Positions 37,053 through 44,688 of a DNA stretch of 64,000 bases are shown piece after piece. Position 1 is the stretch's first letter. Every line of letters begins with the position of its first letter. This DNA is from Loktanella sp. D2R18 (lineage in GTDB: Bacteria > Pseudomonadota > Alphaproteobacteria > Rhodobacterales > Rhodobacteraceae). Below the pieces are notes generated by a model. It made no database searches, was not told where the DNA came from, and worked only from the letters and a program-made list of their open reading frames with translations. Made by a program: the position numbers and the translations under genes. The DNA is taken from the NCBI RefSeq assembly GCF_003318235.1, contig NZ_QOCG01000006.1, positions 124,001 through 188,000 on the forward strand, given 5' to 3'.

Positions 37053-38150
37053 ATGGGTTTCAAAATGGGTATCGTGGGTTTGCCAAATGTGGGCAAATCA
37101 ACCCTTTTCAACGCGCTGACCAAAACGGCTGCGGCGCAGGCGGCAAACTTTCCGTTTTGCACAATTGAACCCAATGTTGGTGACGTGGGCGTGCCAGACG
37201 CGCGGCTTGATAAATTGGCCGCCATCGCGGGTTCAAAGCAGATCATCCCAACGCGGATGACATTTGTTGATATCGCAGGCCTGGTCAAAGGCGCGTCAAA
37301 GGGCGAAGGCCTCGGTAATCAATTCTTAGCCAATATCCGCGAATGTGACGCCATCGCCCATGTGCTGCGCTGTTTCGAAGATGACGACATCACCCATGTT
37401 GAGGGGCGCGTTGATCCAGTCGAAGATGCGCAGGTGATCGAGACTGAACTGATGTTGTCCGATCTCGAAAGTATCGAGAAACGTCTGCAAAACCTTGTGC
37501 GCAAGGTAAAGGGCGGCGACAAAGACGCGGTGCAACAAGTGCGTTTGCTTGAAGCCGCACAAGCCGCGCTTGAAGACGGGCAGCCGGCGCGCACCGTGGA
37601 CGTTGATGAAGATGACGCGAAAGCATGGAAATTGCTGCAACTGCTGACCACGAAGCCAGTTCTGTATGTTTGTAACGTCGAAGAAGACAGCGCTGGTGCA
37701 GGCAATAGCCAGTCGGCGCGGGTCGCCGCAATGGCTGCGGCCGAAGGCAATTCTCACGTTGTGATCTCGGCCCGTATCGAAGAAGAAATTAGCCAGCTTG
37801 AGGCGGATGAAGCAGAAATGTTCTTGGGTGAAATGGGGCTAGAGGAAGCCGGGCTCGATCGTTTGATCCGGGCAGGCTATGAGCTTCTGCATCTGCAAAC
37901 CTATTTCACCGTTGGCCCGAAGGAGGCCCGCGCCTGGACCATCAAAGAAGGCACATCCGCGCCGCAGGCGGCTGGTGTCATTCACGGTGATTTTGAACGC
38001 GGATTTATCCGTGCAGAAACGATCGGCTATGATGATTTTGTGGCTTTGGGTGGTGAACAAGCCGCAAAAGAAGGTGGTAAAATGCGCGCCGAGGGTAAGG
38101 CCTATATCGTCAAAGATGGCGATGTGATGCATTTCTTGTTTAACACCTAA
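37053..38150 (+). CDS. ychF: Redox-regulated ATPase YchF
   Basis: A 365-residue Obg-superfamily P-loop protein that prefers ATP. Walker [10 protein letters not shown] is near residues 9-17. [17 protein letters not shown] is the G3 region, and the NVEE (not NKxD) G4 motif explains the ATP preference. The C-terminal TGS-like domain ([27 protein letters not shown]) is complete. It interacts with ribosomes and stress responses. An AAGGAGAG ribosome site precedes the ATG. Confidence 0.96.
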   Translation: MGFKMGIVGLPNVGKSTLFNALTKTAAAQAANFPFCTIEPNVGDVGVPDARLDKLAAIAGSKQIIPTRMTFVDIAGLVKGASKGEGLGNQFLANIRECDAIAHVLRCFEDDDITHVEGRVDPVEDAQVIETELMLSDLESIEKRLQNLVRKVKGGDKDAVQQVRLLEAAQAALEDGQPARTVDVDEDDAKAWKLLQLLTTKPVLYVCNVEEDSAGAGNSQSARVAAMAAAEGNSHVVISARIEEEISQLEADEAEMFLGEMGLEEAGLDRLIRAGYELLHLQTYFTVGPKEARAWTIKEGTSAPQAAGVIHGDFERGFIRAETIGYDDFVALGGEQAAKEGGKMRAEGKAYIVKDGDVMHFLFNT

Positions 38151-38177
38151 AGGCGCTTTGATACTGGACCTTAGCGA

Positions 38178-38855
38178 TTACTTGTTAGGATCCAGATCGT
38201 GCATCCGCTTGACCAAGGCGGCATGGTCAAGCACGCTAATAACACCCTTGGACACATCGACGATGCCGAGGTCGCGCAGCCGCCCCAGCTCTTTGTTGAC
38301 CGTTTGGCGCGAACAGCCAACGGCATTGGCCAGATAAGACTGGCTTTGCATGAATTTAAAGTTTTGTGACGATAGGTATTCGAGGTAGAGGCAAATTTTT
38401 TGTTCGACGGTGTAAAACTGGTCGGCGGATTTGAACATGTTGTCGCGGGTCATGATGTCATGGGTTGCGGCGGCAGTGTTGCGCATAAAAGTCGGCGATT
38501 TTAACTGCTCATACAAGAGCGCGGTTGGGCAGAACAAGACTGCTGAATTCGCGAAAGCAACACATGTTGCGGCGCAAGGCCGATCTGCGATGGCTTCAAT
38601 CACTCCAAGCGTTTCATTGGGGCCAGCGTGATAGATGATTGATTTATGGCCATCTTTGCTCAGAAAGCTCACCTCAACCGACCCGGTGGCCACAAGGAAC
38701 ATGCCAGTGGTATATTCCGATTGCGTGAGTAGGGGGGTATCTTCGCCCAATACACGGAGGGTACAAGCCTCGAGAAATTCGGTCTTCTTTTCGTCAGAAA
38801 GATCGCGCAGCAAGCCGCAACCTAGTAAATGCGGAAACCGGGCGGAGTTTTTCAT
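38178..38855 (-). CDS. Crp/Fnr-family transcriptional regulator
   Basis: A 225-residue regulator: N-terminal cyclic-nucleotide-binding-like beta roll (GMFLVATGSVEVSFL, GPNETLGVIEAIA), then a C-terminal winged helix with recognition helix SRQTVNKELGRLRDLG. The N-terminal cysteine cluster of true FNR is absent, so it is not an Fe-S oxygen sensor of that type. The ligand is unknown. The ATG at 38855 has an AAGG nine bases upstream; a TTG eight codons earlier is less likely. No obvious target beside it. Confidence 0.88.
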   Translation of the reverse strand: MKNSARFPHLLGCGLLRDLSDEKKTEFLEACTLRVLGEDTPLLTQSEYTTGMFLVATGSVEVSFLSKDGHKSIIYHAGPNETLGVIEAIADRPCAATCVAFANSAVLFCPTALLYEQLKSPTFMRNTAAATHDIMTRDNMFKSADQFYTVEQKICLYLEYLSSQNFKFMQSQSYLANAVGCSRQTVNKELGRLRDLGIVDVSKGVISVLDHAALVKRMHDLDPNK

Positions 38856-39066
38856 GCGGGCGGCCTTCACTTGAAACAAAGTAATAGATTCGAGTGAAGA
38901 AATGATAATGCCGCCCAGCCCCTTTAAACAGGGCTAAGGCAGCAGTTGCTTCCAAACAACGGAAGTTAAGTAAATTTTAACTCGTTACACGCGGACTATC
39001 TACCATCGTTTTCGGTGATCGCGTTGTCGTGTAGAAGACAGTTTCACGATTTTCTTTACCGCACCG

Positions 39067-39771
39067 TCAACTAATCGGGTGATTCCGCGACGCGCCCCCA
39101 TTGGTGTTCACGTGCAGGGGCTGTATTTCCCCGGATGGGTTAAACAAATCCCCAAGATAATGATCCATCTGCACCTTGCAACGCGGCAAGTCTGGTTTGG
39201 GCTGGCCAGGATGAAAGCTAAGATTGCCATCGATGAACTGCGCCGTCACGTCTGGGGTTGTGATCATCCAATCCAGATGCGGCAACCGCCTCGCAAAAAA
39301 GGGTGCGCAGGGTTCAACAACATGATGCGCCGGCGTGTACCAAGCGGCAAAGCTATGGCGTGCGCCGCCTTGGCGCATGTCCCGAAAGCTGACGGATTTT
39401 TGCATCTTTGCTTGGGCGCGCAGCACTTCGTCTTCGTATTGGCGTAGCACGATAACATCGGGGTCCGTGTTCTCATTCATCAGATTCGGGGCGGCCCGCA
39501 ACCGCCAAAGCAGCGTGTAAAGCCGCGTAAAACGGTCATCGGCTTTGTGCCAGATCACCGATTGCACGAGGTGCAGAAAGCTATGCGGTGCTTGAACCCG
39601 GCGTTTGGGGGCGGGTAACTCCGTGGCGCTATCCAAAAGCGGCGCAAACACACCCGAAAAATCCCACAAGATTTCATGCGGCGGAATGCCTGCGCCCATC
39701 AGGCGTTTGGCTGCATCGCGCCATGCGATGTCCGTTCCTGTTTGGGGTAAGGGGATCGTAAACATGAACAC
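39067..39771 (-). CDS. DUF4130 protein lacking the uracil-glycosylase domain
   Basis: A 234-residue protein corresponding to the DUF4130 N-terminal module of UdgX-type proteins: HSFLHLVQSVIWHKADDRF, SFRDMRQ and FAAWYTPAHHVVEPCAPFFARRLP, followed by MITTPDVTAQFIDG. In UdgX a uracil-DNA glycosylase domain follows an FNPAR-like motif. Here the FNPSGEI match is followed by an unrelated 20-residue tail and a stop. It is either a stand-alone DUF4130 protein or a truncated UdgX. The radical-SAM partner usual for this family is not nearby. Confidence 0.65.
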   Translation of the reverse strand: MFMFTIPLPQTGTDIAWRDAAKRLMGAGIPPHEILWDFSGVFAPLLDSATELPAPKRRVQAPHSFLHLVQSVIWHKADDRFTRLYTLLWRLRAAPNLMNENTDPDVIVLRQYEDEVLRAQAKMQKSVSFRDMRQGGARHSFAAWYTPAHHVVEPCAPFFARRLPHLDWMITTPDVTAQFIDGNLSFHPGQPKPDLPRCKVQMDHYLGDLFNPSGEIQPLHVNTNGGASRNHPIS

Positions 39772-39844
39772 GACTCGGCTGGCTTTTGTTCATGTTATGT
39801 TCTTGTTTACGGTGACGCAAGCCTTGGATCGTTCAAGTGCTCAA

Positions 39845-40846
39845 TTACAGGGCTCGCGCTAGGCATGCTGGCGTGACCTGCACACCGGGGACGATCTCAA
39901 ACGTGATATCGGCCGCTTGGAGGGCTGCGGTTTCTACATGATGTGCCGCGCTTAGTCTGACGGTGCGTTTGCCCTGACGTGCGGCCGCGATCAATAACCC
40001 TGTACCCTTATGCGCGGGCCAATCCCTCGCGTGTTCAAGATTGACGCGCTCAGCGTCGCGTCGCGCAAGCTCGAGGATCTGTGGGTCAACTGATTGGTCG
40101 TAAAAGATCACGTCTGCTTCTTGCAGACGCTGAACGCCACGGAGTGTAATCAGGTCTTTGGCCCCCGGACCAGCACCCACAAACGCGACAGGAGCCGTAT
40201 CAGAGGCGCCAAAATTACCGGTTGAAATTGCGTCTTTGATTAGTTGCACAGCTTCGCGTTCTGCCCCGCGCTTGTGCGTGTCGCGGGCGGGGCCATTAAA
40301 TACCCACCGCCATAGATCGCGCCGTTGTCGTGGTTGCAACCGTTGCGCCGCACTGTCGCGCAGTCGCCCAACGACAGCGGCAAGATCGCCCAGACGTGGT
40401 TCTAATATTTCTTCCATGCGGGTTTTGATCTGGCGGGCGAGAACGGGCGCTGTGCCTTCGGTGCCGATGGCGACGACAACGGGTGAGCGGTCAACAATGG
40501 AAGGTGTGATCGCGTCACATAGGTCCGGGCGGTCAACGACATTTACCGTTGCACCCGCTCGTTTGGCCAACGCATGTAACGAAGAATCGACACCGGGACA
40601 GCCAGTCGCGATGAACACCAAGGCCGTATCTGCAAACTGGGTGGGCGTGATCGGTGATTTGTCCCAGTTGATTTTACCTGCCGCATGCAGATCAGCCAGT
40701 TCTGGGTCCAACGTCGGGGCAAGCACAGTGATCTGGGCTTCGGTTTTGAGGATCAACCGACATTTTTGCGCGGCCTGTTCGCCGCCACCAGCAATCACGA
40801 CGCGGCGGTCTGTCATTGTCAAAAACATCGGAAAAGTTTTCATCAT
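39845..40846 (-). CDS. cysG: CysG-type siroheme protein with decayed methyltransferase half
   Basis: A 333-residue protein; full CysG is about 460. The N-terminal CysG-B half is intact: Rossmann GGGEQAAQKC near residues 19-28, FIATGCPG, NVVDRPDLCD and ATPSIVDRSPVVVAIGTEG-like segments. It should oxidise precorrin-2 and insert iron. The C-terminal uroporphyrinogen methylase begins normally (FVGAGPGAKDLITLRGVQRL), but the G-K-H and RLKSGDP motifs are lost. It ends at EIVPGV plus 12 residues. Last gene of the nitrate operon, one base after the TrpD-like gene. A separate CobA-type methylase is predicted elsewhere. Confidence 0.85.
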   Translation of the reverse strand: MMKTFPMFLTMTDRRVVIAGGGEQAAQKCRLILKTEAQITVLAPTLDPELADLHAAGKINWDKSPITPTQFADTALVFIATGCPGVDSSLHALAKRAGATVNVVDRPDLCDAITPSIVDRSPVVVAIGTEGTAPVLARQIKTRMEEILEPRLGDLAAVVGRLRDSAAQRLQPRQRRDLWRWVFNGPARDTHKRGAEREAVQLIKDAISTGNFGASDTAPVAFVGAGPGAKDLITLRGVQRLQEADVIFYDQSVDPQILELARRDAERVNLEHARDWPAHKGTGLLIAAARQGKRTVRLSAAHHVETAALQAADITFEIVPGVQVTPACLARAL

Positions 40847-40847
40847 G

Positions 40848-41783
40848 CTATCCTTTGCGTGCGTCCCAAAGTGTGGCTGCTATTTCATTTGCTTTCTCAA
40901 TCGTCTCTGCCGCACCCAAAGTCCAAAGCGCGATACCTGCGGTGCCAATCACAGTGGCCTCGGCAAAGGCATCGCTTTGGTTGCCGTTCCATAAATCCAA
41001 AACATCGACCTGGGCGGCGGGTTCGTTCATGCGGCGCGTGTCGTCGCGCAGGGCAGGGGCGTCGGTTTGATGGTGCGTACCTGCGCGGAGCCCAAAAACC
41101 TGTACGGATTTCGCCGGATTGCGTTCAAATTCACCGCCGCCACCTTTGATAACGGTGAGGTCTGATTGATCCAGAAGTGCGGCTGCTTTTGCTTGCAGGC
41201 CACGGTAGGACGGATGGAATACGCCCTGCACGGTGGCGCGCGCATTGGTTGGGTTCCACATCCGCAGGACAGTGTTGATACAGGACCGCAGACCAAAAAT
41301 GTCGCGCAACCGTAAGATATCAAAGGCTTCGGTAGCATGGGTTTCGACGGGCAAATAGGTAATCGGTGTGTCGCTGGCATCCAGCGGGATGTTTAATGCA
41401 TCAAGCGCATCACGCACCGATGCGCCGGTGCTTTGATGTGAATTCCACCCATGCAAAACGGTGCGGTACCCCGCCTGCGCCACAAGCTTTGCAGACAGCA
41501 GAAACAACGGTGCGCCACGCGTGCGCCCCGCCGCATAGGACGGCCAATCAATATCAGCCGTCATCGGCGCGGGTGATTTTTCGCGCAAAGCGGCGGTAAA
41601 CCCTGCAATTTCTTCCGGGATTTCACCGCGCACACGCAAAACCATCAACAGCGCTCCCAATGCTTCGGGTTCTGCCTTGCCGGCGAGCATCACGTGCATG
41701 GCGTCCTTTGCTTCGTCCAATGTCAGGGGCCGGGCGCGACCCGCGCCACGGGCAACAGTTTGGACAAAGGGGGTGAGAGTCAT
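40848..41783 (-). CDS. TrpD-like phosphoribosyltransferase-fold protein
   Basis: A 311-residue protein of the anthranilate-phosphoribosyltransferase fold (TrpD2/YbiB-like, often labelled glycosyl transferase). The fold signature is seen in LTLDEAKDAMHVMLAGKAEPEALGALLM and the LRDIFGLRSCINTVLRMWNP segment. The PRPP-binding GTGGD loop of real TrpD is replaced by HGWNSHQSTGA, so ordinary TrpD activity is unlikely. Its start overlaps the nasA stop by ATGA. YbiB-type relatives bind nucleic acid. Its place in a nitrate operon suggests a role in that pathway, unproven. Confidence 0.8.
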   Translation of the reverse strand: MTLTPFVQTVARGAGRARPLTLDEAKDAMHVMLAGKAEPEALGALLMVLRVRGEIPEEIAGFTAALREKSPAPMTADIDWPSYAAGRTRGAPLFLLSAKLVAQAGYRTVLHGWNSHQSTGASVRDALDALNIPLDASDTPITYLPVETHATEAFDILRLRDIFGLRSCINTVLRMWNPTNARATVQGVFHPSYRGLQAKAAALLDQSDLTVIKGGGGEFERNPAKSVQVFGLRAGTHHQTDAPALRDDTRRMNEPAAQVDVLDLWNGNQSDAFAEATVIGTAGIALWTLGAAETIEKANEIAATLWDARKG

Positions 41784-44353
41784 TCAGCGGCCACCGGGAT
41801 TTGGAACTGGGCGATAAGCGTCGCCAACTCGGGTTTACAAGACCCGCAGTTGGTGCCCGCGCATGTTGCGTTACCCAATGCGGTGACGGTCGTGGCACCT
41901 TGGCCAATCGCGTCTCGCAATGTGTTTACGCCGACATTGAAACAGGCGCAAACTGTGGCACCCGGATCAGGCATATCAGCCGCAACACGCCCTGCGAGCG
42001 CGGCAAGCCCTGCAACATCCGAACCAATCAGCCCAGCGGCATGTTGGCGCGCTACGACGACAGGTGTGGTGCTCGCGAAGAACAGCGCGGTGACTTTGTT
42101 GTTATCGATGATTGCGACGCGCACGTCGCCCGTTGCGGCATCATGCATCACGGCGGCGTCACCGCGTTGGGTTGCAGTAATATTGCGGGCCTCAAGCTCC
42201 CAATCACCGGGGATTTTCATGCCCGCCACTTCGGTCTGCCAACCTGTGCTGGTTCTTGCAATTGCGTGGTAGGGGCGGCTCGGTTCCATTGCCGCGGCGC
42301 TCACGGCAAACCCGTACCACGCGACATGGCACTTGCCGGCATCAACCCGGCTGCTTTTGGTAGCAGGTTGACCCGAAACCGGATCAATACGGGTCGCCAC
42401 GGCACTGTTGACGACACCAGATGCGGATTGCTGCCGGGTCCAATGCAGCGGCGCGAAAAGGTTACCCGGCGCGACATTTGACGAGATCAACGCGCGGAAC
42501 GTGCCTTTGCCTTTGGGACCATAGATGTTGATCAACTCGGCTGTATCAACGCCCATATCGGCGGCATCACTTGGATGAATTTCAACGTATGGCTCTGCCA
42601 AATGCGCGCCCAAGCGGGCCGATTTACCGGTGCGTGTCATTGTGTGCCACTGATCGCGGTTGCGCCCGGTATTCAGCGTGAATGTCCCAGCACCCAACGT
42701 GGGTGGGGTGACTGCAATCATCCGGGCCTTGCCGTCGGGATGATAAAACGCCCCATCCGCAAAGAACCGCTGTTTGCCATCTACCGGCCATTGCACGGGC
42801 GCGAATGCTTCGTAGTCGACGCCTTCAAGCGCCGTGAGATCTAGGTCTTTGCCGAATACTTGGCTTAGCTTGGTTGTCGCGACATATTCTGCAAAGACAT
42901 CGCCGGCGGTTTCAAAATCAAACCCGTCAAAGCCCATCCGTTCGGCAACGTCACACATGATTTTCCAATCAGGGCGGGCCGCGCCGGGTGCGGGTAGGAA
43001 CGCGCGTTGGCGCGAAATGCGGCGTTCTGAATTGGTGACTGTACCGTTCTTTTCGCCCCAACCGATCGCAGGAAGCAAAACATCAGCCAAATCGCCGGTA
43101 TCGGTGCGCGCCATGATGTCGGTGACCACCGTAAACGGCACGTTTTTAATGGCGGCGGCCACGCCATCAGCGTCAGGCAGGCTCACAGCAGGGTTGGTTG
43201 AAATGATCCATAGTGCCTTGATCTTACCATCGGCGCAGGCCTGAAACAGATCAACCGCCTTGAGCCCCGGTTTGGTGCACATTGTCGGGCTGTTCCATGC
43301 CGTTTGTACGGCGTCACGGTGATCTGGGTTTTCAATATCAAGATGGTTGGCCAGCATATTTGCCAACCCGCCAACCTCGCGGCCGCCCATCGCATTAGGT
43401 TGGCCCGTGATGGAAAAAGGACCCATGCCCGGTTTGCCGATACGGCCAGTGGCCAGATGGCAATTGATAATCGCGTTCACCTTATCCGTTCCAGATGTGG
43501 ATTGGTTGACGCCTTGTGAATACGCGGTGACGACCTTTTTGCTACCGGTCCACATTTCGTAGAATTGCGCGATCTCGTCAGCGGTCAGCCCTGACGCTGT
43601 CGGATCACCGATCGCACCGGCAAGGGCGGCATCGAATCCGTTCACATGGGCATCGATATACGCTTGGTCCAGCGCGTCATTGTCGGCCAAATAGCGCAGC
43701 AACCCGTTAAACAGGGCCACGTCGCCATCTGTTTGTATCTGCAAATGCAAATCTGCTAAATCGCTGGTCGCTGTTTTGCGCGGATCAATATTGACGATGC
43801 GCATCTGTGGGCGCGCCGCTTTTGCGGCTGCGATACGTTGGAATAAAACCGGATGACACCATGCAAGGTTCGAGCCGACCAACACGATCAGGTCGGCCTC
43901 TTCAAGGTCCTCATAAGTGCCGGGGACAGTATCCGTGCCAAAGGCGCGTTTATGCCCCGCCACAGATGACGCCATGCATAGACGCGAATTCGTGTCTATA
44001 TTGGCCGACCCGATGTAGCCTTTCATCAACTTGTTGGCGACATAATAGTCTTCGGTCAGCAACTGGCCGGATACATAAAATGCCACGCTATCGGGGCCAT
44101 GATCGCGGATCGCCGCACGAAACCGGCTTGCGACCAGATCAAGCGCATCGTTCCAACCCGCAGTTTGGCCAAATATCTGCGGTGCGAGAAGACGACCATC
44201 GAGATCGATGGTCTCGCCGAGCGCCGACCCCTTGGAACAGAGCCGACCAAAGTTCGCCGGATGGTCCGGGTCACCCTTGATCGTACCATCGGGCTGTGCA
44301 AGCACGCCACAGCCGACCCCACAATAGGGGCAGGTTGTTTTTACGGCTGTCAT
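41780..44353 (-). CDS. nasA: Assimilatory nitrate reductase catalytic subunit
   Basis: An 857-residue cytoplasmic molybdenum enzyme reducing nitrate to nitrite. The N-terminal 4Fe-4S motif CPYCGVGC...LCSKG is followed by Mo-bis-MGD domains (NIDTNSRLCMASSVAGHKR, GVNQSTSGTDK) and the molybdopterin C-terminal domain. A BFD-like [2Fe-2S] domain closes the protein (VCACFNVGV ... GTNCGSC), the usual electron entry in alphaproteobacterial NasA. No signal peptide. ATGA overlaps couple it to nirD upstream and the TrpD-like gene downstream. Confidence 0.95.
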   Translation of the reverse strand: MTAVKTTCPYCGVGCGVLAQPDGTIKGDPDHPANFGRLCSKGSALGETIDLDGRLLAPQIFGQTAGWNDALDLVASRFRAAIRDHGPDSVAFYVSGQLLTEDYYVANKLMKGYIGSANIDTNSRLCMASSVAGHKRAFGTDTVPGTYEDLEEADLIVLVGSNLAWCHPVLFQRIAAAKAARPQMRIVNIDPRKTATSDLADLHLQIQTDGDVALFNGLLRYLADNDALDQAYIDAHVNGFDAALAGAIGDPTASGLTADEIAQFYEMWTGSKKVVTAYSQGVNQSTSGTDKVNAIINCHLATGRIGKPGMGPFSITGQPNAMGGREVGGLANMLANHLDIENPDHRDAVQTAWNSPTMCTKPGLKAVDLFQACADGKIKALWIISTNPAVSLPDADGVAAAIKNVPFTVVTDIMARTDTGDLADVLLPAIGWGEKNGTVTNSERRISRQRAFLPAPGAARPDWKIMCDVAERMGFDGFDFETAGDVFAEYVATTKLSQVFGKDLDLTALEGVDYEAFAPVQWPVDGKQRFFADGAFYHPDGKARMIAVTPPTLGAGTFTLNTGRNRDQWHTMTRTGKSARLGAHLAEPYVEIHPSDAADMGVDTAELINIYGPKGKGTFRALISSNVAPGNLFAPLHWTRQQSASGVVNSAVATRIDPVSGQPATKSSRVDAGKCHVAWYGFAVSAAAMEPSRPYHAIARTSTGWQTEVAGMKIPGDWELEARNITATQRGDAAVMHDAATGDVRVAIIDNNKVTALFFASTTPVVVARQHAAGLIGSDVAGLAALAGRVAADMPDPGATVCACFNVGVNTLRDAIGQGATTVTALGNATCAGTNCGSCKPELATLIAQFQIPVAAE

Positions 44354-44688
44354 TCCGCCGCCACTTGGTTTGCGATTGCGTCACGTGATAACAACAGACG
44401 GCCCTCTTCGACTTTCATTTCATAGGTGCCTACACAACCCTCATCCGCGCCTTGTGCTTCGCCCGTTGCCAGATCAAACACCCAATTACGCATCGGGTCT
44501 GTCACCTTTTCACCGTGTTGAATGCCGTTGGACAATGGGCCGGCTTTGCCGGGAAGATATTCATCTACCGCATAGAATTTGCCAGACGCCGTGTGAAAAA
44601 TCGCGATGTCGCCGTGTTGTGTGCGCACAAGCCGCGCACCTTGCACAGGGATGTCTGTGACGCTTCCGATATCGATGAAATCAGTCAT
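44350..44688 (-). CDS. nirD: Nitrite reductase (NADH) small subunit
   Basis: A 112-residue NirD of the Rieske-like fold. As usual for NirD, the Cys/His cluster ligands are missing, so it carries no iron-sulphur centre. FHTASGKFYAVDEYLPGKAGPLSNGI and CVGTYEMKVEEGRLLL fit the family. ATGA overlaps link it to nirB and nasA. Confidence 0.93.
   Translation of the reverse strand: MTDFIDIGSVTDIPVQGARLVRTQHGDIAIFHTASGKFYAVDEYLPGKAGPLSNGIQHGEKVTDPMRNWVFDLATGEAQGADEGCVGTYEMKVEEGRLLLSRDAIANQVAAE

Noticed and set aside
36911..37288. Long N-terminal extension of the trpA frame
   Set aside because: Runs antisense to ychF with low-complexity sequence; the family start [10 protein letters not shown] is clear.
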